Assembly (NCBI GenBank): GCA_005502875.1
Contig: SCMV01000004.1
Span: forward strand, 62,001 to 126,000
Reading direction: 5' to 3'
Length of the DNA stretch: 64,000 nt
DNA from: Comamonadaceae bacterium 2PF
GTDB taxonomy: Bacteria > Pseudomonadota > Gammaproteobacteria > Burkholderiales > Burkholderiaceae_C
This document shows, one piece after another, positions 1 through 8,554 of the stretch. Position numbers and translations under genes: made by a program. Each line of letters begins with the position of its first letter. Position 1 is the stretch's first letter. The notes below the pieces were generated by a model. The model worked only from the letters and a program-made list of their open reading frames with translations, searched no databases and was not told where the DNA came from.

Positions 1-656
1 GCGTGCTGGCTGGCAACGACCTGCGTCGCCTGGACAATGCCATCACCTACATCGCCCCGACCCTGGTTCCCGGCCTGGCCTTGGCTGCCCAGTTCTCCAC
101 CGGTTACAGCGCTTCGGTCACCACCGAAGACACCGGCAATGACGGCCGCACCTACGGCTTCAGCGTCGCTTACGCCAACGGCCCCCTGTCGGCTGGCCTG
201 GGTTACATCAAGGCCAACACGGACGTGCCCGGTGATGTCGAGAACACCGGCGTGCTGGCATACGGTGCCTACGACTTCGGCGTGGCCAAGCTGACCGCTT
301 ACTACAACACCGACGATCGCGACGGCAACTTCGACGACCGTGACCTGTACGGCTTCAAGGTTGCTGTGCCCGTGGCCACCGGCGTGACCCTGACCGGCGG
401 CTACGCCCAGGTTCGCGGCGCCAAGGGCGACGCCACCTCGTCGACTGGCAGCTTCAACAACAAGAACACCCAGGACGACAAGGCCAGCATCCTGACCTTC
501 CGCGCCCAGTACGACCTGAGCAAGCGCACCGCCCTGTACGCCCTGTTCACGCAAGTGCGCAACGACAAGAACACCGACCTGTCGGTGTCCGGCGTCACCA
601 CCGCCAACGACAAGTCGTCGCGCGGTCTGGCCGTCGGCGTTCGCCACAGCTTCTGA
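1..656 (+). CDS. Outer-membrane porin, C-terminal part (5' end outside the window)
   Basis: This is the last 218 or so residues of a Gram-negative general-diffusion porin of the betaproteobacterial OmpC-like family. The reading frame is open at the left edge, so the start lies upstream. The visible part has alternating amphipathic beta-strands, the internal motif LDNAITYIAP (the second porin has WDNAITYSAQ at the same place), and ends in GVRHSF; a C-terminal aromatic Phe is the usual sorting signal for BAM-dependent insertion. A strong terminator follows 20 bases downstream, so this gene and the next porin are probably separate transcripts. Substrate specificity cannot be read from the sequence. 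Confidence 0.9.
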   Translation, partial: VLAGNDLRRLDNAITYIAPTLVPGLALAAQFSTGYSASVTTEDTGNDGRTYGFSVAYANGPLSAGLGYIKANTDVPGDVENTGVLAYGAYDFGVAKLTAYYNTDDRDGNFDDRDLYGFKVAVPVATGVTLTGGYAQVRGAKGDATSSTGSFNNKNTQDDKASILTFRAQYDLSKRTALYALFTQVRNDKNTDLSVSGVTTANDKSSRGLAVGVRHSF

Positions 657-676
657 TCGGTTTTCAACCGACTCAG

Positions 677-703
677 CAAAAGGGGGCTTCGGCCCCCTTT
701 TTT
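677..703 (+). terminator. Rho-independent terminator after the first porin
   Basis: A GGGGGC / GCCCCC stem with a TTCG tetraloop is flanked by A-rich and T-rich arms (AAA upstream, six T downstream). The structure starts about 20 bases after the porin stop codon. This is a canonical intrinsic terminator. Confidence 0.9.
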
Positions 704-875
704 CATGGCCCTTTCGGCCTGCGGCCTGTCCCCTTGTGTTTGATCCATGTCCGCTTCGGAGTGGGCGCCTGTGTCCCGGGCGCAACAACCTAGCGGAAAC
801 CTGAGTGTCGTGTCCGAACCCCTCAGCAACAATCAGTGACGCCCCCCGTTTCAGGGGGACCATCAGGAGATACAC

Positions 876-2222
876 ATGCAAAAGCGCGTTCTGTCCTCGG
901 CCATCGCTCTGGCCCTGACCGCCCTGGCCTCGGGCACCGCACTGGCCCAGTCCAGCGTCACCATCTACGGCAACATCGACGTTTCGGTTGACCGCGTCAA
1001 GAAGGACGCAGGAACTCGCCTGCTGCCGGCATCGAGCGGCTTTGGCGCTCCTGGTGACGCTGCATACGCCGCGTTGAACAACGGCCTGAGCAACAAAGCC
1101 AGCGTCACCCGCGTGGGCCCTGACCTGAGCTCGCAGTCCGCTTTGGGCTTCAAGGGTGTGGAAGACCTCGGCGGCGGCTACAAGGGCAACTTTGTGCTGG
1201 AAGGTCAGATGGGCGTTGATAACGGCGCGCTGCTCCGCGATAGCCGCATGTTTGGTCGTCAAGCCTATGTTGGCTTGACCACGCCCTTCGGCGAAGTCCG
1301 CTTGGGTCGCCAGTACGCTCCGATCTTTTTCTCCAGCGCCGTGATCACCACCGAGCGCTTTGGCGGCACCGACCAGTTCGTGGAGGGGGGTCTTTCCAAC
1401 ACGCTGAACATCCGCTGGGACAATGCCATCACCTACTCCGCACAGGTTGGTGGTTTCCGTGGTCAGCTGGGTTTCTCGCCCAACGCTGGCGTGGCTGACA
1501 GCGTCAACGGCAACCGCACCACCACGGCTGTGGCCGGCAGTGACTCGACGGGCTCGATCCTGGGTGGCAACAACAGTGGCGCCTCGGGCGAGAAGACGTC
1601 TGGCCGTGGTCGCAGCTGGGGTGCCTTCGGTGCCTACACCGTCAGCGACCTGACCCTCAGCGCCGGTTACGGTTCCACTGCGTTCAAGAACGTGCCGGTG
1701 TACATCGGCACCACCTCCTCTGCATCGCCGACGCCCTCGGCCCTGACCTTGCTCGGCACCTTTGACGATTACAGCGTCTGGAACCTGGGCGCCAAGTACG
1801 TGCTGAAGGACCTGGGCTTGACGTTCAATGGTGCGTTTGGCCGCGGCACCTATGACGTGACGTCGGTGGGCAACATGGCTCAGTACTTTGGCGTTGAGGC
1901 TGGCAAGCTGAAGGTCAGTTCGCTGGTGCTTGGCACCCGCTATGAGATCGGCGCTGTCGCCTTCCTGGCCCAGTGGTCCGAAACCAAGTTCCGCAACGAG
2001 AGCCGCGGCAAGAACAAGGCGTTCACCCTCGGCGCCGAGTACTCGCTGTCCAAGCGGACCACCGTGTACACCCGCTATGAGCAAATCAAGGACAAGGGTG
2101 TTGGACCTGCTGTGACGCTGGCGGCCGCTGGCATCCGTGAAGTCCCCACCATCGCCGGCGCTGGCATCACGCCCGATGGCAAGACCTCGCTGCTCGCCCT
2201 GGGCGTTCGCCACAACTTCTGA
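876..2222 (+). CDS. Outer-membrane porin (complete paralogue)
   Basis: This 448-residue protein is a full-length trimeric porin of the Gram-negative porin family and a tandem paralogue of the partial gene before it. It has a classical signal peptide (MQKR, hydrophobic core, cleavage after ALA-Q near residue 24). The mature start SSVTIYGNIDVSVDRV and the end GVRHNF are typical for Burkholderiales porins. Middle motifs such as KGVEDLGGGYKGNFVLEGQM and FGRQAYVGL match loop/strand signatures of this family. The start is set by AGGAGA at 865-870, five bases before the ATG. It is closed by its own terminator. It is somewhat longer than the usual 330-400 residues, the extra length being in Ser/Gly/Thr-rich loops near residues 210-250. 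Confidence 0.93.
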   Translation: MQKRVLSSAIALALTALASGTALAQSSVTIYGNIDVSVDRVKKDAGTRLLPASSGFGAPGDAAYAALNNGLSNKASVTRVGPDLSSQSALGFKGVEDLGGGYKGNFVLEGQMGVDNGALLRDSRMFGRQAYVGLTTPFGEVRLGRQYAPIFFSSAVITTERFGGTDQFVEGGLSNTLNIRWDNAITYSAQVGGFRGQLGFSPNAGVADSVNGNRTTTAVAGSDSTGSILGGNNSGASGEKTSGRGRSWGAFGAYTVSDLTLSAGYGSTAFKNVPVYIGTTSSASPTPSALTLLGTFDDYSVWNLGAKYVLKDLGLTFNGAFGRGTYDVTSVGNMAQYFGVEAGKLKVSSLVLGTRYEIGAVAFLAQWSETKFRNESRGKNKAFTLGAEYSLSKRTTVYTRYEQIKDKGVGPAVTLAAAGIREVPTIAGAGITPDGKTSLLALGVRHNF

Positions 2223-2244
2223 TCGGTTATCAGCCGCCTCAGTC

Positions 2245-2269
2245 AAAGCCGCCTTCGGGCGGCTTTTTT
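2245..2269 (+). terminator. Rho-independent terminator after the second porin
   Basis: The stem is AAGCCGCC (2246-2253) with GGCGGCTT (2258-2265), a TTCG tetraloop and a run of six T. It uses the same tetraloop design as the terminator behind the first porin. Confidence 0.9.
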
Positions 2270-2324
2270 CATGCGACGTCCACCCGCGTCACTCAAGGCG
2301 CCCAGCGACGGTCATCGCCGAACG

Positions 2325-2350
2325 AAAACGGGCCCCGAGGGGCCCGTTGT
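2325..2350 (-). terminator. Intrinsic terminator of lysA
   Basis: A ten-base-pair perfect stem, AACGGGCCCC (2327-2336) with GGGGCCCGTT (2339-2348), is followed on the minus strand by a short T run. It lies 35 bases beyond the lysA stop codon and fits termination of the lptM-lysA transcript. Confidence 0.8.
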
Positions 2351-2384
2351 GTTGACCGATGCGGGGCGGGTTGCCCCAAATGGC

Positions 2385-3659
2385 TCAGTCCTTGATCAGG
2401 CGCTCATTGGCCAGCAACTGCTGCACCGTCTCACGCTCGCGGATCACCCAGGTCTGCGCGCCGTCCACCATCACCTCGGCCGCACGGCCTCGGGTGTTGT
2501 AGTTGCTGGCCATCGTCATGCCATAGGCGCCAGCCGACAGCACGGCCAGCACGTCACCAGGCTGCACAGCCAGCGAGCGGTCTCGGCCCAGCCAGTCGCC
2601 TGACTCGCACACCGGGCCGACCACGTCCCAGGTCAGGGCAGGGCTGCCTTCGCGCTGGTGCGTGTTCACGATGCCCATCCAGGCCTCGTACAGGGCCGGG
2701 CGCATCAGGTCGTTCATGGCGGCATCGACCACGCAGAAGTTCTTCTGCTCGCCTTCCTTTAGGAAGAGCACGTCGGTCAGCAGCACGCCGGCGTTGCCCA
2801 CCAGCGAGCGGCCGGGCTCGAACATCACCTCGCGCTGGCCATGGCCGCGCGCGTCGATCTTGGCCAGCAGCTTGGCGATCAGCTCGTCGGCCTTGGGCGG
2901 GGTCTCGTCGGTGTAGGTGATGCCCAGGCCACCACCCAGGTCCAGGTGGTGGATGGGGATACCGGCGGCTTCGATGGCCTCGACCAGGTCGAGCACGCGG
3001 TCGAGCGCGTCGAGGTAGGGCGAAACGTCGGTGATCTGCGAGCCGATGTGGCAGTCGATGCCGACCACCTGGATGCCCGGCAGCGAAGCGGCGCGGCGGT
3101 AGGTGGCCAGGGCCAGCTCATGCGCCACACCGAACTTGTTGCCCTTCAGCCCCGTCGAGATGTAGGGGTGGGTGCCGGCGTCCACGTCGGGGTTGACGCG
3201 CAGGCTAACGCGGGCCGTCAGGCCCAGGCCCGCGGCCACTTGCGACAGCACCTCGAGTTCGGCCGTGCTTTCCACGTTGAAGCACTTCACGCCCGCCTGC
3301 AGCGCTTCGGCCATTTCGGCGCGGGTCTTGCCCACGCCTGAGAAAACCACCTTGGCGGCGTCACCCCCAGCGACCAGCACGCGGGCCAGCTCACCCGATG
3401 AGACGATGTCGAAGCCGCAGCCCGCCTGGGCAAAGGTTTGCAGCACCGCCAGGTTGGAGTTGGCCTTGATGGCGTAGCAGACCAGGTGCTTGCGACCTTG
3501 CAGCGCGCGCTGGTAGGGCGCGAGGGCGGCCAGCATGGCGCGGCGCGAGTAAACGTACAGCGGCGTGCCGTGTTGGCCAGCCAGGTCGGCCAGGCGCACG
3601 TCGTCGAGGTACAGGTCCGGGCCGCGCCAGGACAGGAAGGGGGAGCCGGGGAGGGTCAT
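2385..3659 (-). CDS. lysA: Diaminopimelate decarboxylase
   Basis: LysA is a PLP enzyme of fold type III that decarboxylates meso-diaminopimelate to L-lysine, the last step of the DAP pathway. The 424 residues match the family length. The PLP lysine is K65 in YAIKANSN. HIGSQI, GGGLGI and EPGRSLVGNAG are the phosphate- and cofactor-binding motifs of alanine-racemase-like barrels, and CESGDWLG supplies the C-terminal catalytic Cys region. Its ATG overlaps the TGA of the upstream lptM gene (ATGA), so the two are translationally coupled. The lptM-lysA order opposite cyaY is common in beta- and gammaproteobacteria. Confidence 0.97.
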   Translation of the reverse strand: MTLPGSPFLSWRGPDLYLDDVRLADLAGQHGTPLYVYSRRAMLAALAPYQRALQGRKHLVCYAIKANSNLAVLQTFAQAGCGFDIVSSGELARVLVAGGDAAKVVFSGVGKTRAEMAEALQAGVKCFNVESTAELEVLSQVAAGLGLTARVSLRVNPDVDAGTHPYISTGLKGNKFGVAHELALATYRRAASLPGIQVVGIDCHIGSQITDVSPYLDALDRVLDLVEAIEAAGIPIHHLDLGGGLGITYTDETPPKADELIAKLLAKIDARGHGQREVMFEPGRSLVGNAGVLLTDVLFLKEGEQKNFCVVDAAMNDLMRPALYEAWMGIVNTHQREGSPALTWDVVGPVCESGDWLGRDRSLAVQPGDVLAVLSAGAYGMTMASNYNTRGRAAEVMVDGAQTWVIRERETVQQLLANERLIKD

Positions 3660-3808
3660 TGCGAGGCTGCAGGGGCAGGTTGAGGGGCGGCTTGCGCCGG
3701 TGCGGGCAGGTACAGCGGACCCTTGAGGCCACAGCCGCTCAGCAGCAAAGAGGCCCCAAGTGCGACGGCGGCTGCCAGTCTGCCTAGAATTCGGATGTTG
3801 TGTTCCAT
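3656..3808 (-). CDS. lptM: Small LPS-assembly lipoprotein LptM (YifL-like)
   Basis: This 50-residue lipoprotein has an N-terminal hydrophobic signal, a lipobox LLSGC with Cys at about residue 26, and the family signature GCGLKGPLYLP right after it, followed by a Pro/Ala tail. Established knowledge: LptM (formerly YifL) binds and matures the LptDE translocon in the outer membrane. I chose the start at 3808 because it gives the normal short n-region; a longer frame upstream reads antisense through cyaY. The stop overlaps the lysA start. A TAGAAT -10-like box ends eight bases upstream, which would make the mRNA nearly leaderless. Confidence 0.9.
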   Translation of the reverse strand: MEHNIRILGRLAAAVALGASLLLSGCGLKGPLYLPAPAQAAPQPAPAASQ

Positions 3809-3815
3809 GCCCCCG

Positions 3816-3821
3816 ATTCTA
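3816..3821 (-). promoter_or_regulatory. Candidate -10 box of lptM-lysA
   Basis: On the minus strand the hexamer TAGAAT ends eight bases before the lptM ATG, placing the expected transcription start at or next to the A of the start codon. No good -35 is visible. The lptM-cyaY gap is only 24 bases, so promoter elements must overlap coding sequence. Confidence 0.4.
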
Positions 3822-3832
3822 AGGAAACCGCC

Positions 3833-4186
3833 ATGTCCACCCCCGGCGCCCCCCAGGCCCTGACCGATGCCCAGTACCACGAGGTCATTTCTGCCACCCT
3901 GGCGCGCATCGAAAAGACGGTCGACACCTGGCTTGAAGAAGACGTCATCGACATCGACGCGGCCCGCACGGGTGGCATGCTGACGCTGAGCCTGCCCGAT
4001 CGCAGTCAGCTCATCGTCAACGCCCAGCCGCCGCTGCAGGAGTTGTGGCTGGCGGCGCGGCGTGGCGGCTTTCACTTCAAGCTCGACGATCAGGGTGCGT
4101 GGCGCGACACGCGCTCAGGCGATGAGTTCTTCGAGCTGCTGTCTGCTTGCGCGGGCGAGCAGGCGCGCAAGCCCCTGAAGTTCTGA
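3833..4186 (+). CDS. cyaY: Frataxin homologue CyaY (iron donor / regulator of Fe-S assembly)
   Basis: The 117-residue protein has the compact alpha-beta frataxin fold: an acidic first helix (DAQYHEVISATLARIEKTVDTWLEE), DVIDIDAARTGGMLTLSLPDRSQLIVNAQPP, then ELWLAARRGGFHF and DTRSGDEFFELL. These are the conserved frataxin blocks, including the acidic ridge that binds iron and IscS. The frame runs 33 bases further upstream, but AAGGA at 3821-3825 sits seven bases from the ATG at 3833 and sets the start. It is divergent from lptM-lysA and meets mrcA tail-to-tail with no spacing between stop codons. Confidence 0.95.
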   Translation: MSTPGAPQALTDAQYHEVISATLARIEKTVDTWLEEDVIDIDAARTGGMLTLSLPDRSQLIVNAQPPLQELWLAARRGGFHFKLDDQGAWRDTRSGDEFFELLSACAGEQARKPLKF

Positions 4187-6586
4187 TCACTCGGGTTTGG
4201 TGCCGCCAAAGAGATCGAGGATGCCCTTTTTCTCTTCCTGGCTGGCCGGGCTCGGCGCAGGCTGGGCCGGGTTCTCACCTTCACCCTCGTGCGAGAGTTC
4301 CTTCACACCGGTCGAAGGGGTGTATTCCTCGTAGAACCACTCTCCACCGATGTTGACCACGCCCTCGGGTGGCACCGGTTCTGCCACCGGCACGTTGCGC
4401 AGGGCGGTTGACATGAAGTCGATCCACACGGGCAGGGCCAGGCCGCCGCCGGTTTCCTTGTCGCCCAGCTTGCGGGGCTGGTCGTAGCCGATCCACACCA
4501 CCGCCACGTTGTTCGGTTGGTAGCCGGCGAACCAGGCGTCCATCGAGTCGTTGGTGGTGCCGGTTTTGCCGTACAGGTCAGGGCGCTTGAGCGTGGCCTG
4601 CGCGCGCGCGGCGGTGCCCGAGCGGGTGATCTCCTGCAGCAGGCTGCCCATCACGAAGGCGTTGCGGGCGTCGATGGCGCGCATGCTTTCGTCGAGCACC
4701 GCCGGGCGGTATTGGGCCAGCACGGCCCCCCGGTTGTCCGTCACCCGCGTGACCAGCAAGGGGTTGACGCGGTAGCCACCGTTGGCGAAGACCGCGTAGC
4801 CGTCTGCCATCTGCAGCGGGGTCACGGAGCCAGCGCCCAGGGCCATCGTCAGGTAAGCGGGGTGCTTGTCGGCCTCGAAGCCGAAGCGCGTCACCCACTC
4901 CTGCGCGGTCTTGGCGCCCACCGAGCGCAACACGCGGATCGACACCATGTTCTTGGACTTGGCCAGGGCGCGGCGAACGGTCATCGGGCCTTCGAACTTG
5001 CCGTCGTAGTTCTTGGGCTCCCAGGGCTGGCTGCCCGTGGTGCCAGCGTCGAAGAACAGCGGCGCGTCGTTGACCACGGTGGCCGGCGTGAAGCCACGCT
5101 CCAGGGCCGCAGAGTAGATGAAAGGCTTGAAGCTCGAGCCCGGCTGGCGCCAGGCCTGCGTCACGTGGTTGAACTTGTTGTGCGTGAAGTCGAAGCCACC
5201 CACCATGGCGCGGATCAGGCCCGTGCGCGGGTCCATCGAGACGAGGGCGCCTTGCACCTCGGGGAACTGCATGACCACCCAGCGGTCCTGCTTGGTGTCC
5301 TTGCTGACGCGGATGACGGCGCCGCGGCGGATCTGCTGCTTGGGCGTGGCCTTCTCGTTGAGCGCGTTGCCCACGGCCTTCAGCCCCTCGGGCCCCACTT
5401 CGACCTGCTCGCCCGATTGCAGCGCTGCGACGATCTTGCGGGGCTCGGCCACCAGCACGACGGCGGCGCGCATGTCTTCGCTGTCGGGGTGGTCTTCAAG
5501 TGCTTCGGCGATGCGCACGTCGACCAGCTTGGGGTCCTGCGGCAGGTCGATGTAGCCCTCTGGGCCGCGCCAGGCCTGGCGGCGGTCGAAGTCCAGCAGG
5601 CCTTTGCGCATGGCCTTGTTGGCCGCTTCCTGCTCGACCATGTTGATCGAGGTGTAGACGTTCAGGCCTCGGGTGTAGGCGTCGGGGCCGTACTGCTCGT
5701 GCATGAGCAGGCGCGCGGCTTCGGCGGCGTACTCGGCGTGCAGCGGGATGGGCGCCTTGTTGCGGTACTTGAGCTTTTCGGCCTTGGCCTCGTCGCGTTG
5801 TTCTTCGGTGATGAAGCCGTTCTCGAGCATCCGGTCGATGATGTACTGCTGACGGATGGTGGCGCGGCGAGGGTTGCGCACGGGGTTGTAGGCCGATGGC
5901 GCCTTGGGCAGGCCGGCCAGCATGGCCGCTTCGGCGATGGTGACGTCCTTGATGGGCTTGCCGAAGTAGGTCTCGCACGCCGCTGCAAAGCCGTACGCCC
6001 TCTGACCCAGGTAGATCTGGTTCATGTAGAGCTCCAGGATCTGGTCCTTGGTCAGCAGGCTTTCAATCTTCAGCGCCAGCAAGATCTCGTAGATCTTGCG
6101 GGTCATCGTCTTTTCGGTCGGCAGGTAGAAGTTGCGGGCCACCTGCATCGTGATGGTCGAGGCGCCCTGGCTGCGGGACTCGCCGAAGTTGGCCAGGCCG
6201 GCGCGCAGCACGCCCAGGTAGTCAACGCCGCCATGGCGGTAAAAGCGCGCGTCCTCGATGGCCAGCACGGCATCGCGCATCACCTTCGGGATCTCCGCGA
6301 TGCGCATGAAATTGCGCTTTTCTTCGCCAAACTCACCGATCAGGATGTTGTCGGCCGAAAAAACGCGCAGGGGCATCTTCGGTCGGTAATCGGTCAGTCC
6401 CTTGACGTCGGGCAGGTTCGGGTAGGCCACCGACAGGCCGATGCCCACCAGCAGGACGCCCGAGAGCACGGCTGCGATCACCAGGCCGCTGAGCACCAGG
6501 ACGGGTCTCATGACCCAGCGCTGCCACCAGGGGCCTCGGCTGACCGAGGAAGTGGCGCTGTCGCCGCGGGAGTCTGAATCGCTCAT
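4187..6586 (-). CDS. mrcA: Penicillin-binding protein 1A (bifunctional peptidoglycan synthase)
   Basis: This class A PBP polymerises lipid II (GT51 domain) and crosslinks the peptides (transpeptidase domain). From the ATG at 6586 it has 799 residues: a short cytoplasmic tail, one membrane anchor at about 26-54, the transglycosylase with catalytic Glu in AIEDARFYRHGGVD and the QGASTITMQVARNFY block, an OB-like insert, and the transpeptidase with SSFK, SKN and KTGTT motifs. A GTG 45 bases upstream is in frame, but a perfect TATAAT lies between the two starts, which excludes the longer form. The C-terminal tail is Pro/Glu rich. Confidence 0.95.
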   Translation of the reverse strand: MSDSDSRGDSATSSVSRGPWWQRWVMRPVLVLSGLVIAAVLSGVLLVGIGLSVAYPNLPDVKGLTDYRPKMPLRVFSADNILIGEFGEEKRNFMRIAEIPKVMRDAVLAIEDARFYRHGGVDYLGVLRAGLANFGESRSQGASTITMQVARNFYLPTEKTMTRKIYEILLALKIESLLTKDQILELYMNQIYLGQRAYGFAAACETYFGKPIKDVTIAEAAMLAGLPKAPSAYNPVRNPRRATIRQQYIIDRMLENGFITEEQRDEAKAEKLKYRNKAPIPLHAEYAAEAARLLMHEQYGPDAYTRGLNVYTSINMVEQEAANKAMRKGLLDFDRRQAWRGPEGYIDLPQDPKLVDVRIAEALEDHPDSEDMRAAVVLVAEPRKIVAALQSGEQVEVGPEGLKAVGNALNEKATPKQQIRRGAVIRVSKDTKQDRWVVMQFPEVQGALVSMDPRTGLIRAMVGGFDFTHNKFNHVTQAWRQPGSSFKPFIYSAALERGFTPATVVNDAPLFFDAGTTGSQPWEPKNYDGKFEGPMTVRRALAKSKNMVSIRVLRSVGAKTAQEWVTRFGFEADKHPAYLTMALGAGSVTPLQMADGYAVFANGGYRVNPLLVTRVTDNRGAVLAQYRPAVLDESMRAIDARNAFVMGSLLQEITRSGTAARAQATLKRPDLYGKTGTTNDSMDAWFAGYQPNNVAVVWIGYDQPRKLGDKETGGGLALPVWIDFMSTALRNVPVAEPVPPEGVVNIGGEWFYEEYTPSTGVKELSHEGEGENPAQPAPSPASQEEKKGILDLFGGTKPE

Positions 6587-6611
6587 GGGGAGGTGCTCGA
6601 GGAGGTGCCGA

Positions 6612-6617
6612 ATTATA
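6612..6617 (-). promoter_or_regulatory. Consensus -10 box of mrcA
   Basis: TATAAT on the minus strand, ending 25 bases before the chosen mrcA ATG, gives a leader of about 19 bases. No clear -35 hexamer is present at the normal distance. Its position decides the mrcA start in favour of the ATG at 6586. Confidence 0.55.
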
Positions 6618-6814
6618 GAAACCCTGGGCACTCAGCTTGGCTGGCGTGTCGCGTTCCCCTCGATATTCGGCAAGTTGTTGATTTTGAAACTGTCTGTAAG
6701 GCGTGTGCATACCGCAACGAGCCTGGGTTTTCTCCTGCTTTCCACGCGTTCAGTGACAAAACCTTTGCTGATAGCATTGAAGTGGTTTATTAACTTTCCA
6801 GCGTCCATGGACGC

Positions 6815-7906
6815 ATGGGGGACGGTGTGAGCTTTCTTGATACGCTCTTGAGCCGCAAGCACGCGCCAATGATCGGGCTGGACATCAGCTCGTCGGGCGT
6901 GAAGCTGGTCGAGCTGAGCCAGACGAACACAGGCGAGTACGTCCTGGAACGGTTCGCGTCTGAACCATTCGAAAAGGGCTGGATCGCCGACGGGCAGATC
7001 GAGAAATTCGACGAAGTGGCCGAAGCGGTCCGCAAGGTGGTCTCCAAGAGCGGCTCGCGGACCAAGCAGGTCGCCATGGCCATGCCGCAGTCGGCCGTGA
7101 TCACCAAGAAGATCATGCTGCCGGCCGGCCTGCGCGAAGAAGAAATGGAACTGCAGGTCGAGGCCGAGGCCAACCAGTACATCCCGTTCTCGCTCGACGA
7201 GGTCAGCCTGGATTTCTGCGTGATTGGCCCCAGCCTGACATCCGCCGGCGACGTGGACGTCCTGATCGCCGCCTCGCGAAAAGACCGCGTTCAGGACCGT
7301 CAGGCCTTGGCGGAAGCCGCAGGCCTGAAGCCCGCGATCCTGGACATCGAGTCGCACGCCTCCCGCCTGGCCATGCAGCGCCTGGTCTCGGCCTTGCCGG
7401 GTGAGGGACGCGATGCCTTGGTCGCGCTGTTCGAGATCGGCGCCGAGAACACCAGTTTGAAGGTCCTGCGTGACAACGAGTTGCTCTATGACCGCGACCA
7501 GGCTTTCGGTGGCGCCCAGTTGACTCAGCTGATCTCTCGCCAATACGGCTTCTCGTTCGAGGAAGCCGAAGGCAAGAAGCTCTCGGGCGACCTGCCCGAA
7601 GACTTCCAAAACACCATCCTGGCGCCCTTTGTCGACAGCCTGTCGCAGGAAATCGGCCGCGCCTTGCAGTACTTCTTCACCAGCACACCCCACCACAAGG
7701 TGCACTATGTGATGCTGGCCGGTGGCACGGCCACCTTGCCCGGGCTCAAGGAGCGCGTGACCGACCTGACCGGTTTCGCGTCCATGGTCGTCAACCCCTT
7801 CGAAGGCATGAAACTCGGTTCGGCCGTGCGTGAGAGCAAGCTGCGCCGTGAGGCCCCCGCTTACCTGACCGCCTGTGGCCTGGCCATGCGGAGGTTCCTC
7901 GCATGA
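6815..7906 (+). CDS. pilM: Type IV pilus inner-membrane platform ATPase-like protein PilM
   Basis: PilM is an actin-fold (FtsA-like) cytoplasmic protein that binds the N-terminus of PilN and links the pilus motor to the alignment complex. The 363 residues carry IGLDISSSGVKLVELSQ (phosphate 1 motif), the EEEMELQVEAEANQYIPF block typical for PilM, and MLAGGTATLPGLKERV (adenosine motif). It is the first gene of pilMNOPQ and overlaps pilN by ATGA. The start is uncertain: GTG at 6827, with GGGGGA just upstream, would give the VSFLDTLLSRK beginning seen in relatives, while ATG 6815 adds four residues. The 228-base gap to mrcA must hold both divergent promoters. Confidence 0.95.
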   Translation: MGDGVSFLDTLLSRKHAPMIGLDISSSGVKLVELSQTNTGEYVLERFASEPFEKGWIADGQIEKFDEVAEAVRKVVSKSGSRTKQVAMAMPQSAVITKKIMLPAGLREEEMELQVEAEANQYIPFSLDEVSLDFCVIGPSLTSAGDVDVLIAASRKDRVQDRQALAEAAGLKPAILDIESHASRLAMQRLVSALPGEGRDALVALFEIGAENTSLKVLRDNELLYDRDQAFGGAQLTQLISRQYGFSFEEAEGKKLSGDLPEDFQNTILAPFVDSLSQEIGRALQYFFTSTPHHKVHYVMLAGGTATLPGLKERVTDLTGFASMVVNPFEGMKLGSAVRESKLRREAPAYLTACGLAMRRFLA

Positions 7907-8544
7907 TCTTGATCAACCTCCTGCCTCACCGCGAGGAAAAACGCCGCCTGCGCAAGCAGGCCTTCTTTGCTGGCCTCGGGCTGTCCCTGGCCGCTGGTGC
8001 CTTGATCGTGGCGCTGGCGTATGGCGTCCAGGCGCAGATGATCTCCAGCCAGCAAGAGCGCAACCAGTTCCTGCGCTCGGCCATCACCAAGCTCGACGAA
8101 GAAATCAAGGACGTGTCGGCCCTCAAGGCCGAGATCGAGTCCCTGAAGGCGCGTCAGCGCGCGGTGGAAGACCTGCAGACCGGCCGCAACATGCCCGTTT
8201 ACCTGCTCAACGAGCTGGTGGCCCAGACGCCCGAGGGCATCTACCTGACGGCCATCCGCCAGAACGGCCGGACCGTGCAGGTCACGGGCATGGCGCAGAC
8301 CAACGAGCGGGTCTCCGAGTTCCTGCGCAACACCGGCGGTCGCTCGACCTGGCTGGAGCGCCCTGAACTCGTGGAAATCAAGGTGTCAAGCCAGGCCACG
8401 AAGGACGCCCGTGCGGCCAAGCGCCTGTTCGAATTCACCATGCGGGTCTCCTTGAAGCAGCCTGCTTCCGAAGAGAGCGCCGAGGGCGCATCCCGTCCGC
8501 GTGGCGCTGGCAAGCCTGCGGCCAAACCTGCCGGTCAGTCCTGA
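7903..8544 (+). CDS. pilN: Type IV pilus assembly protein PilN
   Basis: PilN is a bitopic inner-membrane protein of the pilus alignment subcomplex. The 213-residue protein begins MILINLLPHREEKRR, the conserved PilM-binding motif (INLLPxR), followed by one membrane helix at about 22-44, a periplasmic coiled coil (QQERNQFLRSAITKLDEEIKD) and a ferredoxin-like domain. The C-terminus is a low-complexity Ala/Pro/Lys tail. Its ATG overlaps the pilM stop, and its stop codon overlaps the ribosome site of pilO. Confidence 0.95.
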   Translation: MILINLLPHREEKRRLRKQAFFAGLGLSLAAGALIVALAYGVQAQMISSQQERNQFLRSAITKLDEEIKDVSALKAEIESLKARQRAVEDLQTGRNMPVYLLNELVAQTPEGIYLTAIRQNGRTVQVTGMAQTNERVSEFLRNTGGRSTWLERPELVEIKVSSQATKDARAAKRLFEFTMRVSLKQPASEESAEGASRPRGAGKPAAKPAGQS

Positions 8545-8554
8545 GGAGTCGCAG

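Noticed and set aside
4517-6577. A 686-codon open frame antisense to mrcA
   Set aside because: The mrcA frame has all PBP1A catalytic motifs; this one has none.
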